Origin: Sulfitobacter sp. SK011 | GTDB taxonomy: Bacteria; Pseudomonadota; Alphaproteobacteria; Rhodobacterales; Rhodobacteraceae | Direction: 5' to 3' | Length of the DNA stretch: 64,000 nt | Assembly: GCF_003352065.1 (NCBI RefSeq) | Contig: NZ_CP025803.1 | Location: forward strand, 1,901,574 to 1,965,573 | Shown here: positions 34,771-43,509 of the stretch, piece after piece | Numbering within the stretch: position 1 is the stretch's first letter | Layout: every line of letters begins with the position of its first letter | Notes under the pieces: model-generated | What the model was told of the DNA's origin: nothing | Seen by the model: the letters and a program-made list of their open reading frames with translations, nothing else | The model's database searches: none | Translations under genes and position numbers: made by a program

Positions 34771-35055
34771 ATGAGCGACACATCCACAAACCCCGATGTC
34801 ATCGACCCCGTTGGCGATGCGACATATCGCGTGACCGCAAATGAGTTGCGTCAGTTTGTCGAGCGGATTGAACGGTTGGATTCGGAAAAGAAAGACCTCG
34901 CCGAGCAGCAAAAAGAGGTGATGGCCGAGGCCAAGGCACGCGGCTATGACACCAAAGTGCTGCGCAAGGTGATTGCGCTGCGCAAGCGCGACAAAGACGA
35001 CATTGCCGAAGAAGAGGCGGTGTTGGAGATGTACAAAGAAGCGCTTGGCATGTGA
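34771..35055 (+). CDS. gapR: GapR-family (DUF2312/UPF0335) DNA-binding protein
   Basis: 94 residues, nearly all family body: TANELRQFVERIERLDSEKKDLAEQQKEVMAEAKARGYDTKVLRKVIALRKRDKDD region, ending in EEAVLEMYKEALGM. GapR forms coiled-coil tetramers that clamp overtwisted DNA ahead of polymerases in alphaproteobacteria. CGCAAGGAGCGCAGC gives the ribosome site. Confidence 0.92.
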   Translation: MSDTSTNPDVIDPVGDATYRVTANELRQFVERIERLDSEKKDLAEQQKEVMAEAKARGYDTKVLRKVIALRKRDKDDIAEEEAVLEMYKEALGM

Positions 35056-35209
35056 TTTGAGGTGCTGCTGTTGGCGGCAATCATTCTCATGATTGATTAA
35101 AGAAGGCGTTGGGCGGCGGCACCCCTTGCATGCCGCCTTTAAGGCACATAGAAGGGCGGAAATTTTCGTCCGCGCGCCTGTTCGTGCGGCCTTATTCTAT
35201 GGAGCACAC

Positions 35210-36544
35210 ATGCAGGTCAACGAGACACTGAACGACGGTTTGAAACGCGGCTATGCCATCACAGTGACGGCGGCCGAACTGGAAGCCAAAGTGAATGAAA
35301 AGCTGGCAGAGGCCCAGCCGACTGTTGAGATGAAGGGCTTTCGCAAGGGCAAGGTCCCGATGGCATTGCTGAAAAAGCAGTTTGGCCAGCGTGTGATGGG
35401 CGAAGCAATGCAGGAAAGCATTGATGGCGCGATGTCCGAGCATTTTGAGAAATCCGGCGATCGTCCCGCGATGCAGCCAGAGGTCAAGATGACCAACGAA
35501 GACTGGAAAGAAGGCGACGACGTTCAGGTTGAGATGAGCTATGAAGCCTTGCCCGAGATCCCTGAAATCGACATGGGCAAGATCAAGCTGGAAAAGCTGG
35601 TTGCGAAAGCCGACGACGCCGCAATAGACGAGGCGCTCGCAAACCTCGCTGAAACGGCGCAGGATTTCAAAGCCCGCAAAAAGGGTGCCAAGGCAAAAGA
35701 CGGTGACCAGATTGTCATGAACTTTGTCGGCAAGGTCGACGGTGAGGCGTTTGAAGGTGGATCAGCCGAGGATTATCCGCTGGTGCTGGGCTCGAATTCA
35801 TTCATCCCCGGATTTGAAGAGCAGTTGGTTGGCGTGAAAGCCGAGGAAGAAAAGGCTGTGACGGTCAACTTCCCTGACGATTATCAGGCCGAGAATTTGG
35901 CCGGCAAGGAAGCGGTTTTTGATTGCACGATCAAAGAGGTCAAAGAACCTGTTGCTGCCGAGATCAACGACGAGCTGGCGACAAAGTTTGGCGCAGAGGA
36001 CCTTGCCGCGTTGAAAACGCAGATCGCCGAGCGTCTGGAAGCCGAATATGCAGGGGCCGCACGCGCGGTGATGAAGCGCGGTTTGCTTGATGCGCTGGAC
36101 AAATTGGTCAGCTTTGATTTGCCGCCCTCGTTGGTCGACGCAGAGGCAGGGCAGATAGCACACCAGTTGTGGCATGAAGAAAACCCTGAGGTTCAGGGCC
36201 ATGATCACCCGGAGATCGAGACAACAGACGAGCACAAAACACTGGCAGAGCGCCGTGTGCGGTTGGGGCTTTTGTTGGCTGAAGTGGGTCAGAAAGCCGA
36301 AATCGAAGTGTCTGACGCAGAAATGACGCAGGCGATCATGAACCAGGCGCGTCAATATCCCGGTCAGGAACGCCAGTTCTTTGAGTTTGTGCAGAAAAAC
36401 CAGCAGATGCAGCAGCAGATGCGCGCTCCGATCTTTGAAGACAAAGTGATTGATCACATTGTTGAAAAAGCAAAAGTGACCGAGAAGGAAATCACCAAGG
36501 ACAAGCTGCAAAAGGCTGTTGAGGCGCTCGAAGACGACGCGTAG
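35210..36544 (+). CDS. tig: Trigger factor, ribosome-associated chaperone
   Basis: About 444 residues. Ribosome-binding domain with [19 protein letters not shown] (about 40-58), PPIase domain from about 155 ([39 protein letters not shown]) and the C-terminal chaperone arms. The start at 35210 has GGAGCACAC before it; a longer upstream frame would add unrelated residues. It ends in a bidirectional terminator at 36567-36597. Confidence 0.96.
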   Translation: MQVNETLNDGLKRGYAITVTAAELEAKVNEKLAEAQPTVEMKGFRKGKVPMALLKKQFGQRVMGEAMQESIDGAMSEHFEKSGDRPAMQPEVKMTNEDWKEGDDVQVEMSYEALPEIPEIDMGKIKLEKLVAKADDAAIDEALANLAETAQDFKARKKGAKAKDGDQIVMNFVGKVDGEAFEGGSAEDYPLVLGSNSFIPGFEEQLVGVKAEEEKAVTVNFPDDYQAENLAGKEAVFDCTIKEVKEPVAAEINDELATKFGAEDLAALKTQIAERLEAEYAGAARAVMKRGLLDALDKLVSFDLPPSLVDAEAGQIAHQLWHEENPEVQGHDHPEIETTDEHKTLAERRVRLGLLLAEVGQKAEIEVSDAEMTQAIMNQARQYPGQERQFFEFVQKNQQMQQQMRAPIFEDKVIDHIVEKAKVTEKEITKDKLQKAVEALEDDA

Positions 36545-36566
36545 TTTCGACACATTTCAGAATGAC

Positions 36567-36597
36567 AAAGGCCACGCATCGCTGCGTGGCCTTTTTC
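36567..36597. terminator. Bidirectional rho-independent terminator between tig and cpdB
   Basis: GGCCACGCA-TCGC-TGCGTGGCC, a perfect 9-bp stem with AAA before it and CTTTTT after it. It serves tig on the plus strand and, with the A-run as a short U-tract, the convergent cpdB-like gene. Confidence 0.88.
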
Positions 36598-36622
36598 GTT
36601 GGCAGTTTTTGGTCCGTGTGGT

Positions 36623-38581
36623 TCAGAGCGTGATGCGGAACTGCGCAAAGCCGTCTGGCCCATCCCCGGCGGGTTCGAGTTTGACGCCTTTGACATCACC
36701 GATGTAATCGGATGCTTTGGGTCCGGTGTTGAACAGAACGGTCGCACCCTCGATGGGGGCAAAGGTCCAATTGGCGTCGGCGCGCGGGCTGATCGTGCCT
36801 TTGTCGACGATATAGCGCACAATCACGTCGCGGTTCGTATCGGGCCCCTCGAATACGATGGTATCGCCCTTGGCACCGGGAAAATCACCACCGCCCGAGG
36901 CACGATAGTTGTTGGTGGCGATGATAAACTCTGCAGCAAGGTCAATGGGTTCGCCGTTGAACTGCAAGTTGACAATCCTGTTGGCACCCTCATTCATCAG
37001 GACCCCTTTGGGATCGAATTTCGACGGCTGTGACAGGTCGATCTGATAGGTGACGCCATCCACCACGTCGAAATTATAGCTGGGGAAGGCATCATTCAGC
37101 AGCGGTTGATCGGCCACGCCGGGCTGCACCTGATTGAACATGCCCGCAGAACGTTCGAGCCAGTCCTTGACCTGAGCGCCGGTCACCCGCACGGCACGCA
37201 CTGTGTTGGGGTAGAGATAAAGGTCCGAGACGTTCTTGATCGCCACATCCCCTTTGGGCACATCCGTGTAATACTCCGGCCCGCCACGCCCTCCCGCTTT
37301 GAATGGGGCAGCTGCGGATAAGATTGGCAGCCCCTCGTGTTCGGTGCCTTTCATCATCTGGGTGATGTACCAGATCTGTGCATTCGAGACGACCTGCACC
37401 GACGGGTCATCGGCGACCAGCGCGAAATAGCTGTGCAGATTGGCGTCTGTTTTGCCCACCGCGCGGCGGACATAGGCTAGCGTTTCGTCGTGTTCCTGCT
37501 GCACTGCGGCCAGCACCGCAGGCACACTTTCGACCAGTGCGGTGACACTGCGGTCTTCGTTGCGTTGAGAAATCGGTCGCGCCTCTGCCATATGAGAGGC
37601 GATGCGCCAGGTGCCGCCATCGTTTTCCAACATCAGATCGATCAGCCCCAGGTGGCTGCCCCAGAAACCGCCCATGGTGGCGGGTTTGCCGTGGATCGTA
37701 CCCGCAGCGGCATCAACGGCCGGATAATCGGCATAGGTGGATGATGGGAACACGAGGTGCGAGTGCCCCGTCAGAATGGCATCGATGCCTTCAACGGCGG
37801 CCAATGGCACGGATGCGTTTTCCATCAGGTCCGTTTCGTCCGCTGCTCCGATACCAGAATGGGACAGAGCGATGATGATATCGGCACCCGCTTCCTTCAT
37901 CTGTGGGATATACGCGCGGGCGGTCTGGACGATATCGCGGGTCTGAACGTTACCTTCAAGATGGCGACGATCCCAGTTCATGATCTGGGGCGGCACGAAA
38001 CCGATGATCCCGATCTTTATCGCATGGGTTTGCCCGGCACCGTCTGTGACCTGATGATCCAAAATGACATAGGGCGGCACCAGGGTTGTGTCTTTTGTCG
38101 GTTCGCCGCCCATTTCTTTCACAACATTGGCGCTTACCACCGGAAATTCGGCACCCGCCAGAGATTTGGTCAGAAATTCAAGACCATAGTTGAATTCATG
38201 GTTGCCCAGGGTCGATGCGGCAAAACCCAAGGTGTTCATTGCCTTGATGACGGGATGCATATCGCCGTCTTTCATGCCCCGTTCATAGGCGATGTAATCG
38301 CCCATCGGGTTCCCTTGTAGGAAATCACCGTTGTCGAGCAGCAGCGCGTTGGATGCCTCTGCGCGGATGTCTTCGATGATGGCGGCGGTGCGGGCAAGGC
38401 CGACGGTGTCGACGTCCTTGTCTGCGTAATAATCATAGGGAAAGACGTGCACATGCAGGTCGGTTGTTTCCATGATCCGCAAATGCGCTTGATTGGCGGC
38501 GGCATGGACGGAAAACGGATGAAGTGCGAGCAATCCGGCAGAACCGGCAAGGAAATGGCGGCGATTGAGGAGAAGGGTCAT
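36623..38581 (-). CDS. cpdB: 2',3'-cyclic-nucleotide 2'-phosphodiesterase/3'-nucleotidase
   Basis: About 652 residues. Leader NRRHFLAGSAGLLALHPFSVHA (Tat-like) and a metallophosphoesterase domain with METTDLHVHVFPYDYY, LLLDNGDFLQGNP, GNHEFNYG and TGHSHLVFP, followed by the 5'-nucleotidase C-terminal domain (YRASGGGDFPG). The YDYY segment is typical of CpdB. It salvages phosphate and nucleosides in the periplasm. AAAGGAA lies before the ATG at 38581. A Pho-box-like element at 38626-38643 suggests phosphate control. Confidence 0.92.
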   Translation of the reverse strand: MTLLLNRRHFLAGSAGLLALHPFSVHAAANQAHLRIMETTDLHVHVFPYDYYADKDVDTVGLARTAAIIEDIRAEASNALLLDNGDFLQGNPMGDYIAYERGMKDGDMHPVIKAMNTLGFAASTLGNHEFNYGLEFLTKSLAGAEFPVVSANVVKEMGGEPTKDTTLVPPYVILDHQVTDGAGQTHAIKIGIIGFVPPQIMNWDRRHLEGNVQTRDIVQTARAYIPQMKEAGADIIIALSHSGIGAADETDLMENASVPLAAVEGIDAILTGHSHLVFPSSTYADYPAVDAAAGTIHGKPATMGGFWGSHLGLIDLMLENDGGTWRIASHMAEARPISQRNEDRSVTALVESVPAVLAAVQQEHDETLAYVRRAVGKTDANLHSYFALVADDPSVQVVSNAQIWYITQMMKGTEHEGLPILSAAAPFKAGGRGGPEYYTDVPKGDVAIKNVSDLYLYPNTVRAVRVTGAQVKDWLERSAGMFNQVQPGVADQPLLNDAFPSYNFDVVDGVTYQIDLSQPSKFDPKGVLMNEGANRIVNLQFNGEPIDLAAEFIIATNNYRASGGGDFPGAKGDTIVFEGPDTNRDVIVRYIVDKGTISPRADANWTFAPIEGATVLFNTGPKASDYIGDVKGVKLEPAGDGPDGFAQFRITL

Positions 38582-38625
38582 AACAGCGTTCCTTTTCAGT
38601 GACGATACACCGATATGGTCTGCCT

Positions 38626-38643
38626 GTGACGATGCCATGACAA
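38626..38643 (-). promoter_or_regulatory. Pho-box-like element upstream of cpdB
   Basis: On the minus strand TTGTCAT-GGCA-TCGTCAC, two 7-bp repeats with a 4-bp spacer, 11 of 14 positions equal to CTGTCAT-N4-CTGTCAC. It lies 45 bp upstream of the cpdB ATG, almost the same distance as the better site in front of phoX. Confidence 0.45.
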
Positions 38644-38656
38644 GAATTAAATCAAA

Positions 38657-39133
38657 TCAGCCGCTCCGCAGGCCGGTTTCGACCAACATGCCACGGCGTT
38701 TTGCCTCGTAGTAATAACCGCGTGAATACCATTTAACAGCGGTGCCATGGTCGCCGTCCGCCAAGAGCCATGCGCCGCGCAGGTATTTTACGGCGTATTT
38801 CAGGTTGGTGTCCGCATCCAGCAGATCTTTCGGACTGCCCTGAAAACCCATACTGCGCGCTGTGGCGGGCAGAATTTGCAGCAGCCCATAATAGGGACCG
38901 TTGCGCGCACCGGGGCGGTGGGTGCTTTCGCGGATGGCCAGCCGATGAACAAGGGGACGAGGGACATCATAAAAATCCGCCCACTTGTTGATCTTTTGGC
39001 GCAACTGAGGCGTCTCATTGGGATAAAGTGGTGGGCCAGTTGGGGCAGGGGCCGGGGTCGGCGAAGCGCTACACGCGGATACGGCGGTGGCACCCAGGAC
39101 TGCCAGAAATGCGCGGCGGGTGGTGTGGGACAT
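38657..39133 (-). CDS. Lytic transglycosylase (SLT) lipoprotein
   Basis: 158 residues. A lipoprotein leader (TRRAFLAVLGATAVSACSAS, lipobox Cys at about 21) and a Pro-rich spacer precede a soluble lytic transglycosylase domain: catalytic Glu in LAIREST, then YYGLLQILPATARSMGF and LKYAVKYLRGAW. It cleaves peptidoglycan. It is monocistronic, 76 bp upstream of cpdB on the same strand. It is shorter than Slt70; only the catalytic domain is present. Confidence 0.88.
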   Translation of the reverse strand: MSHTTRRAFLAVLGATAVSACSASPTPAPAPTGPPLYPNETPQLRQKINKWADFYDVPRPLVHRLAIRESTHRPGARNGPYYGLLQILPATARSMGFQGSPKDLLDADTNLKYAVKYLRGAWLLADGDHGTAVKWYSRGYYYEAKRRGMLVETGLRSG

Positions 39134-39286
39134 GATCAGATTCGCAAGTTGTTAATACGCGCTGCACATTACGGATGACGCGCAACCGGGCAAGTAGGCG
39201 GTCCTGCCATGGGCGGCAATCCGCAAAGCAGCAGCAGAGAATGCCAGCGCGATGGTGCCGATTTTGCCCGTGCAAAGGGGCGCACG

Positions 39287-39316
39287 AAAAAGGCCGGACG
39301 CGTGATGCATCCGGCC
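39287..39316 (-). terminator. Terminator downstream of rplI
   Basis: On the minus strand the stem GGCCGGA/TCCGGCC with an 11-nt loop is followed by TTTTT. It ends the rpsF-rpsR-rplI transcript 25 bp after the rplI stop. Confidence 0.8.
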
Positions 39317-39341
39317 CCTGTCATATTCAAAGAAGAGACGA

Positions 39342-39974
39342 TTACGCTTTTGCGTCTTCGTCCTCTGCGTCCTCGGCAGGTGTCTCAATTGCCTCGGCCA
39401 GATCGTCGTCTTCGGATGCCGCAGCACCGATATCGTCGAACAGTTCCGCAATTTCAAACTCTGCTTCTGCTTCTTCTTCGGCAGCCAATTCCTGAATGGA
39501 TTTGCCTGATGCCTGAAGTTCGGCTTCCTCAGGAGAACGGGCGACGTTCAACTGAATGGTTGCTTCAACTTCGGGGTGCAGAACAACAGCAACGTCGTGC
39601 AGACCAAGTTCCTTGATCGGCGCAGTCAGGACAACCTGCTTGCGATCGACAGTGAAACCAGCCTCGGTTGCAGCTTCGGCAGCGTCACGGGTGGTGACGG
39701 ACCCATAAAGCGCGCCCGCGTCAGATGCTGAACGAATCACGATGAACTGCTGACCGTTCAGCTTGTCCGCCATTGCGTCGGCTTCTTTTTTGCTTTCAAG
39801 GTTCTGCGCTTCAAGCTGCGACTTGCGGCCCTCAAAGGCTTCAATGTTGGCTTTGGACGCTGACAGCGCCTTGCCCTGTGGCAACAGAAAGTTGCGCGCA
39901 AAGCCTGGTTTGACGTCAACGACGTCGCCCATTTGGCCCAGCTTAGCCACACGTTCCAGAAGGATAACTTGCAT
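39342..39974 (-). CDS. rplI: 50S ribosomal protein L9 with acidic C-terminal extension
   Basis: 210 residues. The N-terminal L9 signature [36 protein letters not shown] and the C-terminal domain to about residue 150 are normal. The last ~45 residues are highly acidic ([32 protein letters not shown]), not part of E. coli L9 (149 residues). Extended L9 is seen in other rhodobacteria. It is the last gene of the ribosomal set. Confidence 0.96.
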   Translation of the reverse strand: MQVILLERVAKLGQMGDVVDVKPGFARNFLLPQGKALSASKANIEAFEGRKSQLEAQNLESKKEADAMADKLNGQQFIVIRSASDAGALYGSVTTRDAAEAATEAGFTVDRKQVVLTAPIKELGLHDVAVVLHPEVEATIQLNVARSPEEAELQASGKSIQELAAEEEAEAEFEIAELFDDIGAAASEDDDLAEAIETPAEDAEDEDAKA

Positions 39975-39985
39975 GTGCTTTCTCC

Positions 39986-40213
39986 TTAACGAACGGCATA
40001 GGGCAGCAAGGCGAGGAAGCGGGCGCGTTTGATGGCACGGGCCAGTTCACGCTGCTTTTTCGCAGATACTGCGGTGATACGGGAAGGCACGATTTTGCCA
40101 CGCTCAGAGATGTAGCGTTGCAAAAGACGTGTGTCTTTGTAGTCGATGGCCGGAGCGTTGTCGCCTGAGAAGGGGCAGACTTTGCGACGGCGGAAAAATG
40201 GTTTTGCAGCCAT
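39986..40213 (-). CDS. rpsR: 30S ribosomal protein S18
   Basis: 75 residues. [29 protein letters not shown] and the [21 protein letters not shown] tail are diagnostic. It binds S6, encoded just upstream. Spacing to rplI is 11 bp and to rpsF 29 bp. Confidence 0.97.
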   Translation of the reverse strand: MAAKPFFRRRKVCPFSGDNAPAIDYKDTRLLQRYISERGKIVPSRITAVSAKKQRELARAIKRARFLALLPYAVR

Positions 40214-40242
40214 GGTTTATGTCCTTTTTATCAAGCTGTTGA

Positions 40243-40605
40243 TCAACGGCGCTCGCGGCGTTCGCCACGTTCGGGGCGCTCGTCTCGCTTTTGCATCTGC
40301 ACGGATGGCAGTTCTTTGTGCTCATCAACTTTGATGGTCAGAACACGCATCACATCGTCGTGCAGGCGCATCAGGCGCTCCATTTCCTGAATGGCGGTCG
40401 CAGGTGCGTCCGAACGCAGGAAGGCATAGTGGCCCTTGCGGTTTTTGTTGATCTTGTAGGCCATTGTTTTGACGCCCCAGTACTCGTGATCCACGAGTTT
40501 GCCGTCGTTGTCGGCGAGGACTGTGCCAAAATGTTCGATAAGGCCTTCGGCTTGCGTGTTGGACAGATCCTGACGCGCAATCATGACATGCTCATATAGC
40601 GGCAT
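40243..40605 (-). CDS. rpsF: 30S ribosomal protein S6
   Basis: 120 residues. MPLYEHVMIARQDLSNTQAEGLIE, then EYWGVKTMAYKINKNRKGHYAFLRSDAP, with a Lys/Arg/Glu-rich tail (ERPERGERRERR). First gene of rpsF-rpsR-rplI. The 271 bp upstream to the next gene hold its promoter, but I could not fix its position; no RNA gene was found there. Confidence 0.97.
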   Translation of the reverse strand: MPLYEHVMIARQDLSNTQAEGLIEHFGTVLADNDGKLVDHEYWGVKTMAYKINKNRKGHYAFLRSDAPATAIQEMERLMRLHDDVMRVLTIKVDEHKELPSVQMQKRDERPERGERRERR

Positions 40606-40876
40606 GCGGTCTCCTATTTATATCAAGGCGCATTTCATAGGCAGGGCAGATTACCTTTGCGGCCCCACCACGAGAGTCTGCGCGGTTCAACGTTTTTGCA
40701 AAGGAATGGCTCATATACACGGTTTATGGCGCGGGGCAAGCCGCGAAGTCCGCTTGACCGCAGAACCCGTGTAACCCGCAAAGTTCCATGACATGGTCGC
40801 AGCCTCGCCGTTATTTCGTCTTTTTCTTCAGTCAAGGATTGATCAAGAGAATAAGAGTGAACGAGGGACCAAGAAA

Positions 40877-41371
40877 ATGAGTGTATCAGTCGAATTCATG
40901 AATGCCGACACGACCACAATCGCGCCTGTGCGCATTGCGGAAGGTGGCCCCATGTTGATACGCGCCACACAGCGCCTGACCGGGGTTGCATTGGTTTTCG
41001 CGGCGTTCGCACTTTGGTTGGCACCGGGTGCCGCCTGGGAAAGTGATGTGATGTTGTTCAAACTGATCCTGTCGCTGACTGCTGCGCTGGCAGGGTTGGG
41101 GTTGATGCAATCAAGTGCAAAGCCAAACACCCCAAAGATTGAGATTGATACGATCCGCCGCGAAGTGCGGTTGGTGCGGCTGGTGGCGGAAGGCAAGAAC
41201 ATTGTTTTGCAGCGCTGCGGCTTTGCCGATCTTGCCCGCGCGGAATGGGAAGGCGTGAAGGTGCGTTTGTGGGACAAAAACAACGCACCGCTGGCAGAAG
41301 TCACGCTGAACGACCGCAATGTGATGACGAGCCTTGTGTCCGGCCTGCGTGCCGCGGGTAAGCTCGTTTAA
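40877..41371 (+). CDS. Uncharacterised membrane protein with cytosolic domain
   Basis: About 164 residues. Two membrane segments (ALVFAAFALWLAPGAAW and LFKLILSLTAALAGLGLM, about 45-85) are followed by a soluble beta-rich domain (IEIDTIRREVRLVRLVAEGKNIVLQRCGF). I do not recognise a named family. Start at 40877 follows GAGGGACC. A terminator follows at 41398. It is monocistronic. Similar proteins are found beside rpsF in related genomes, but this is recollection, not a search. Confidence 0.7.
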   Translation: MSVSVEFMNADTTTIAPVRIAEGGPMLIRATQRLTGVALVFAAFALWLAPGAAWESDVMLFKLILSLTAALAGLGLMQSSAKPNTPKIEIDTIRREVRLVRLVAEGKNIVLQRCGFADLARAEWEGVKVRLWDKNNAPLAEVTLNDRNVMTSLVSGLRAAGKLV

Positions 41372-41397
41372 TTCAACGCTTTACTGCAAGGTCTTAG

Positions 41398-41425
41398 CGC
41401 CTCGGCAAACGCCGGGGCGTTTTTT
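41398..41425 (+). terminator. Terminator of the 40.9-kb membrane gene
   Basis: CGCCTCGGC-AAAC-GCCGGGGCG, one wobble pair, followed by TTTTTT. It lies 26 bp past the stop codon. Confidence 0.85.
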
Positions 41426-41527
41426 CATGTTCATTTCCGCGCATGCCTTGTTGAAGGGTGCGGAATTGCGCAGGCCGCCTGTCCCGCTAGCTATCATCCA
41501 TCTTGTTTCAATTTGGAGTGCCATCAT

Positions 41528-42096
41528 ATGAAGTCCGTTCTTTTTGCCACAGCCCTTGCTTTCGGTGCGACCAGCGCGGTTGCGTCCGATACTTACGTAT
41601 TGGATGCCAGCCACAGTCAGGTGCTGTTCAGCTATGACACCTTGGTTTTTCAACAACCTTTGGCGTCTTTTCGGGATTTGACGGCACGATCAACTTTGAT
41701 GAGGCCGATCCGGCCCGTTCATCCGTGACCGTCTCCATGCCTGTGATGTCAATTTTCACCGGCTGGGAAAAGCGGTCAGAGCACTTCATGTCCGATGACT
41801 TTTTCGGGGCGACAGAGGGCGACATGATCACCTTTGCATCTACGTCAATTGAGGTGACGGGCGATGCCACCGCCAAGATCACGGGTGATCTGACGATGAA
41901 TGACGTGACAAAATCCGTGGTTCTGGATGCCAAATTAAACCAGAAGGGTGATCACCCGCAGGCGGGCAAGCCGTGGGTCGGATTTGACGCGACAACAACT
42001 GTGTTGCGGTCAGATTTTGATCTTGGGTTGTATGCCCCATACGTCAGCGACGAAGTGGCAGTGAAGATCTCTATCGAGGCGATGAAAGCCGAATGA
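41528..42096 (+). pseudogene. YceI-family periplasmic protein, frameshifted
   Basis: The first frame (41528-41728) has a signal peptide (MKSVLFATALAFGATSAVA) and YVLDASHSQVLFSYDTL, then goes out of frame and stops. The second frame, reading through 41725-42096, carries the rest of the lipocalin-like YceI domain (VTVSMPVMSIFTGWEKR, FFGATEGDMITFAST, DFDLGLYAPYVSDE). Inserting one base near 41644-41650 (TTGG-TTTTT) restores TTFGVFSGFDGTINFDEADP and a continuous protein of about 190 residues. The lesion lies at a run of five T, so sequencing error is possible. The remaining protein is truncated as written. Confidence 0.88.
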
Positions 42097-42121
42097 TCCA
42101 CGCCGTATTTTGAAGATTGGA

Positions 42122-42153
42122 AACCGCCGGGTCTTGCACCTGGCGGTTTTTTT
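42122..42153. terminator. Bidirectional terminator between yceI and the b561-YceI gene
   Basis: AACCGCCGGGT-CTTGC-ACCTGGCGGTT, 11-bp stem with one wobble, then TTTTT. The T-run touches the stop codon of the convergent gene. Confidence 0.9.
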
Positions 42154-43351
42154 ATGGTTCGCGATTGGCCTTGAGCGTGATGTGAACTTTGACCGCAAAG
42201 GCGAGGCCCTTTTCGTCATTCAGGTTGTCCCCAATGCCAAAATCACGGCGGTCCAGGGTCACATTTCCGCGCATTTCCGCGCTGTCGCCCGTCACGGCCA
42301 GATTCAGTGGAAGGGTCAGGGGGACGCTGTTTTCTTTGATGGTGAGCGTGCCAACGGCCTCGTACCCATCAGATGCATGTTGAATGTCTGCCATGAAAAC
42401 GGCAGTGGGGAATGTCTCCACACGGAAGAAATCCACGCCCAACGCCTGTTGCGTCACCGATCCTAGCGTCAGCGAGGCCACATTAATCGTCGCGGTGACA
42501 TCGCCGGCTTTTCCGATGGGTATCATTTCATCAAAGCTGATGGCCGCTGTCCAATCCGCAAAAGAACCGGTGACCTCTGACCCGAATTGCACCACGGTGA
42601 TGTCGATCTGGCCCTCCTGAACCTGCCAGTCAGAGGTCACTTGGGCCAACTGGTCCCCCGTGCTGTCATTGGCTTTGGTTCCAAACGTGGCCAGAACGGT
42701 GCCCAATGCGAGGGCCAATGCCCACAGAACGAGCGCGCTGATCAAGGGCGCAGATGTGTGATGTTGAGGTGGCAGGGGGCCGATCGCAGGCTCGCCTGGC
42801 AACATGCGTCGCAACGTGGGGTCCCGGTCAACAAAGTGGTGTTTCAATGCGCCCGCTATGTGCAGCACCAAAGCAGCGAGCAGCCCTTTCACAGCAACCT
42901 CGTGCACCTCGCCAAAAAGATGTTCAACAACGACGGATTTCGGAATGAGCGGAAGGCCTTGACCAAAGGGCCACCAGATCGGTGCGAAACCGGTGGCGGC
43001 GGCATGGCTGATCCAGCCAGACAACGGTACGATGACCAGAGCCCCGTAGAGCAGCCAATGCACTGTTTCGGCGGCAAAGCTTTCAAGCTTTTTTTCGGCA
43101 TTCAGCAAACCCGGTCTGGGTTGGCTCAGCGCCCAGATGATTCTTCCCAAGGCTACGAAAAAGACGGTGACACCCAGTGTTTTGTGCAGCGAAAAGAACC
43201 ACGCCTTGCGCGCCAACTGTTCGGCTGTGTCATAGGGCAGATCATTTGCATAAAGCCCCAACGGCAACTGCGTCAGGATGAGCAGGGCAGTGACCCAGTG
43301 AAAGGTCTTGGTGACGCCGCCATAGCGCTGCGCGGTGTTTGTCAGGGCCAT
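42152..43351 (-). CDS. Cytochrome b561 fused to YceI domain
   Basis: About 399 residues. The N-terminal ~210 residues form a di-heme cytochrome b561 (four helices; histidines in KTFHWVTALL, SLHKTLGV, GEVHEVAVKGLLAALVLHIAG). After a connecting helix (LISALVLWALALALGTVLA), residues about 240-399 form a YceI-like lipid-binding beta-barrel (WQVQEGQIDITVVQFGSEVTG). The pair may deliver electrons from quinol to a lipophilic carrier in the periplasm. GGAG lies before the ATG at 43351. It faces the frameshifted yceI, with which it shares a terminator and possibly a function. Confidence 0.88.
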   Translation of the reverse strand: MALTNTAQRYGGVTKTFHWVTALLILTQLPLGLYANDLPYDTAEQLARKAWFFSLHKTLGVTVFFVALGRIIWALSQPRPGLLNAEKKLESFAAETVHWLLYGALVIVPLSGWISHAAATGFAPIWWPFGQGLPLIPKSVVVEHLFGEVHEVAVKGLLAALVLHIAGALKHHFVDRDPTLRRMLPGEPAIGPLPPQHHTSAPLISALVLWALALALGTVLATFGTKANDSTGDQLAQVTSDWQVQEGQIDITVVQFGSEVTGSFADWTAAISFDEMIPIGKAGDVTATINVASLTLGSVTQQALGVDFFRVETFPTAVFMADIQHASDGYEAVGTLTIKENSVPLTLPLNLAVTGDSAEMRGNVTLDRRDFGIGDNLNDEKGLAFAVKVHITLKANREP

Positions 43352-43509
43352 GTGGCGTGCTCCGTACTGGTTTGGCGGGAAACTAAAACGAACGCCAGAT
43401 AGCCACAATGACAATTGCCGCACATATGGCGTGCAGACTTGTTTGCGAGGATGGTGCAGGATACATTTTGAGATAAGCAAACGAGATAAGCAGAATACAG
43501 GGGTATATC

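Noticed and set aside
35056..35209. Search for an RNA gene before tig
   Set aside because: Only a weak GCGGA/TCCGC pairing is present; no tRNA or known riboswitch pattern could be supported.
40606..40876. Search for an RNA gene in the rpsF upstream region
   Set aside because: A GGTTCAA segment near 40683 recalls a tRNA T-loop, but no acceptor or anticodon stems fit around it.
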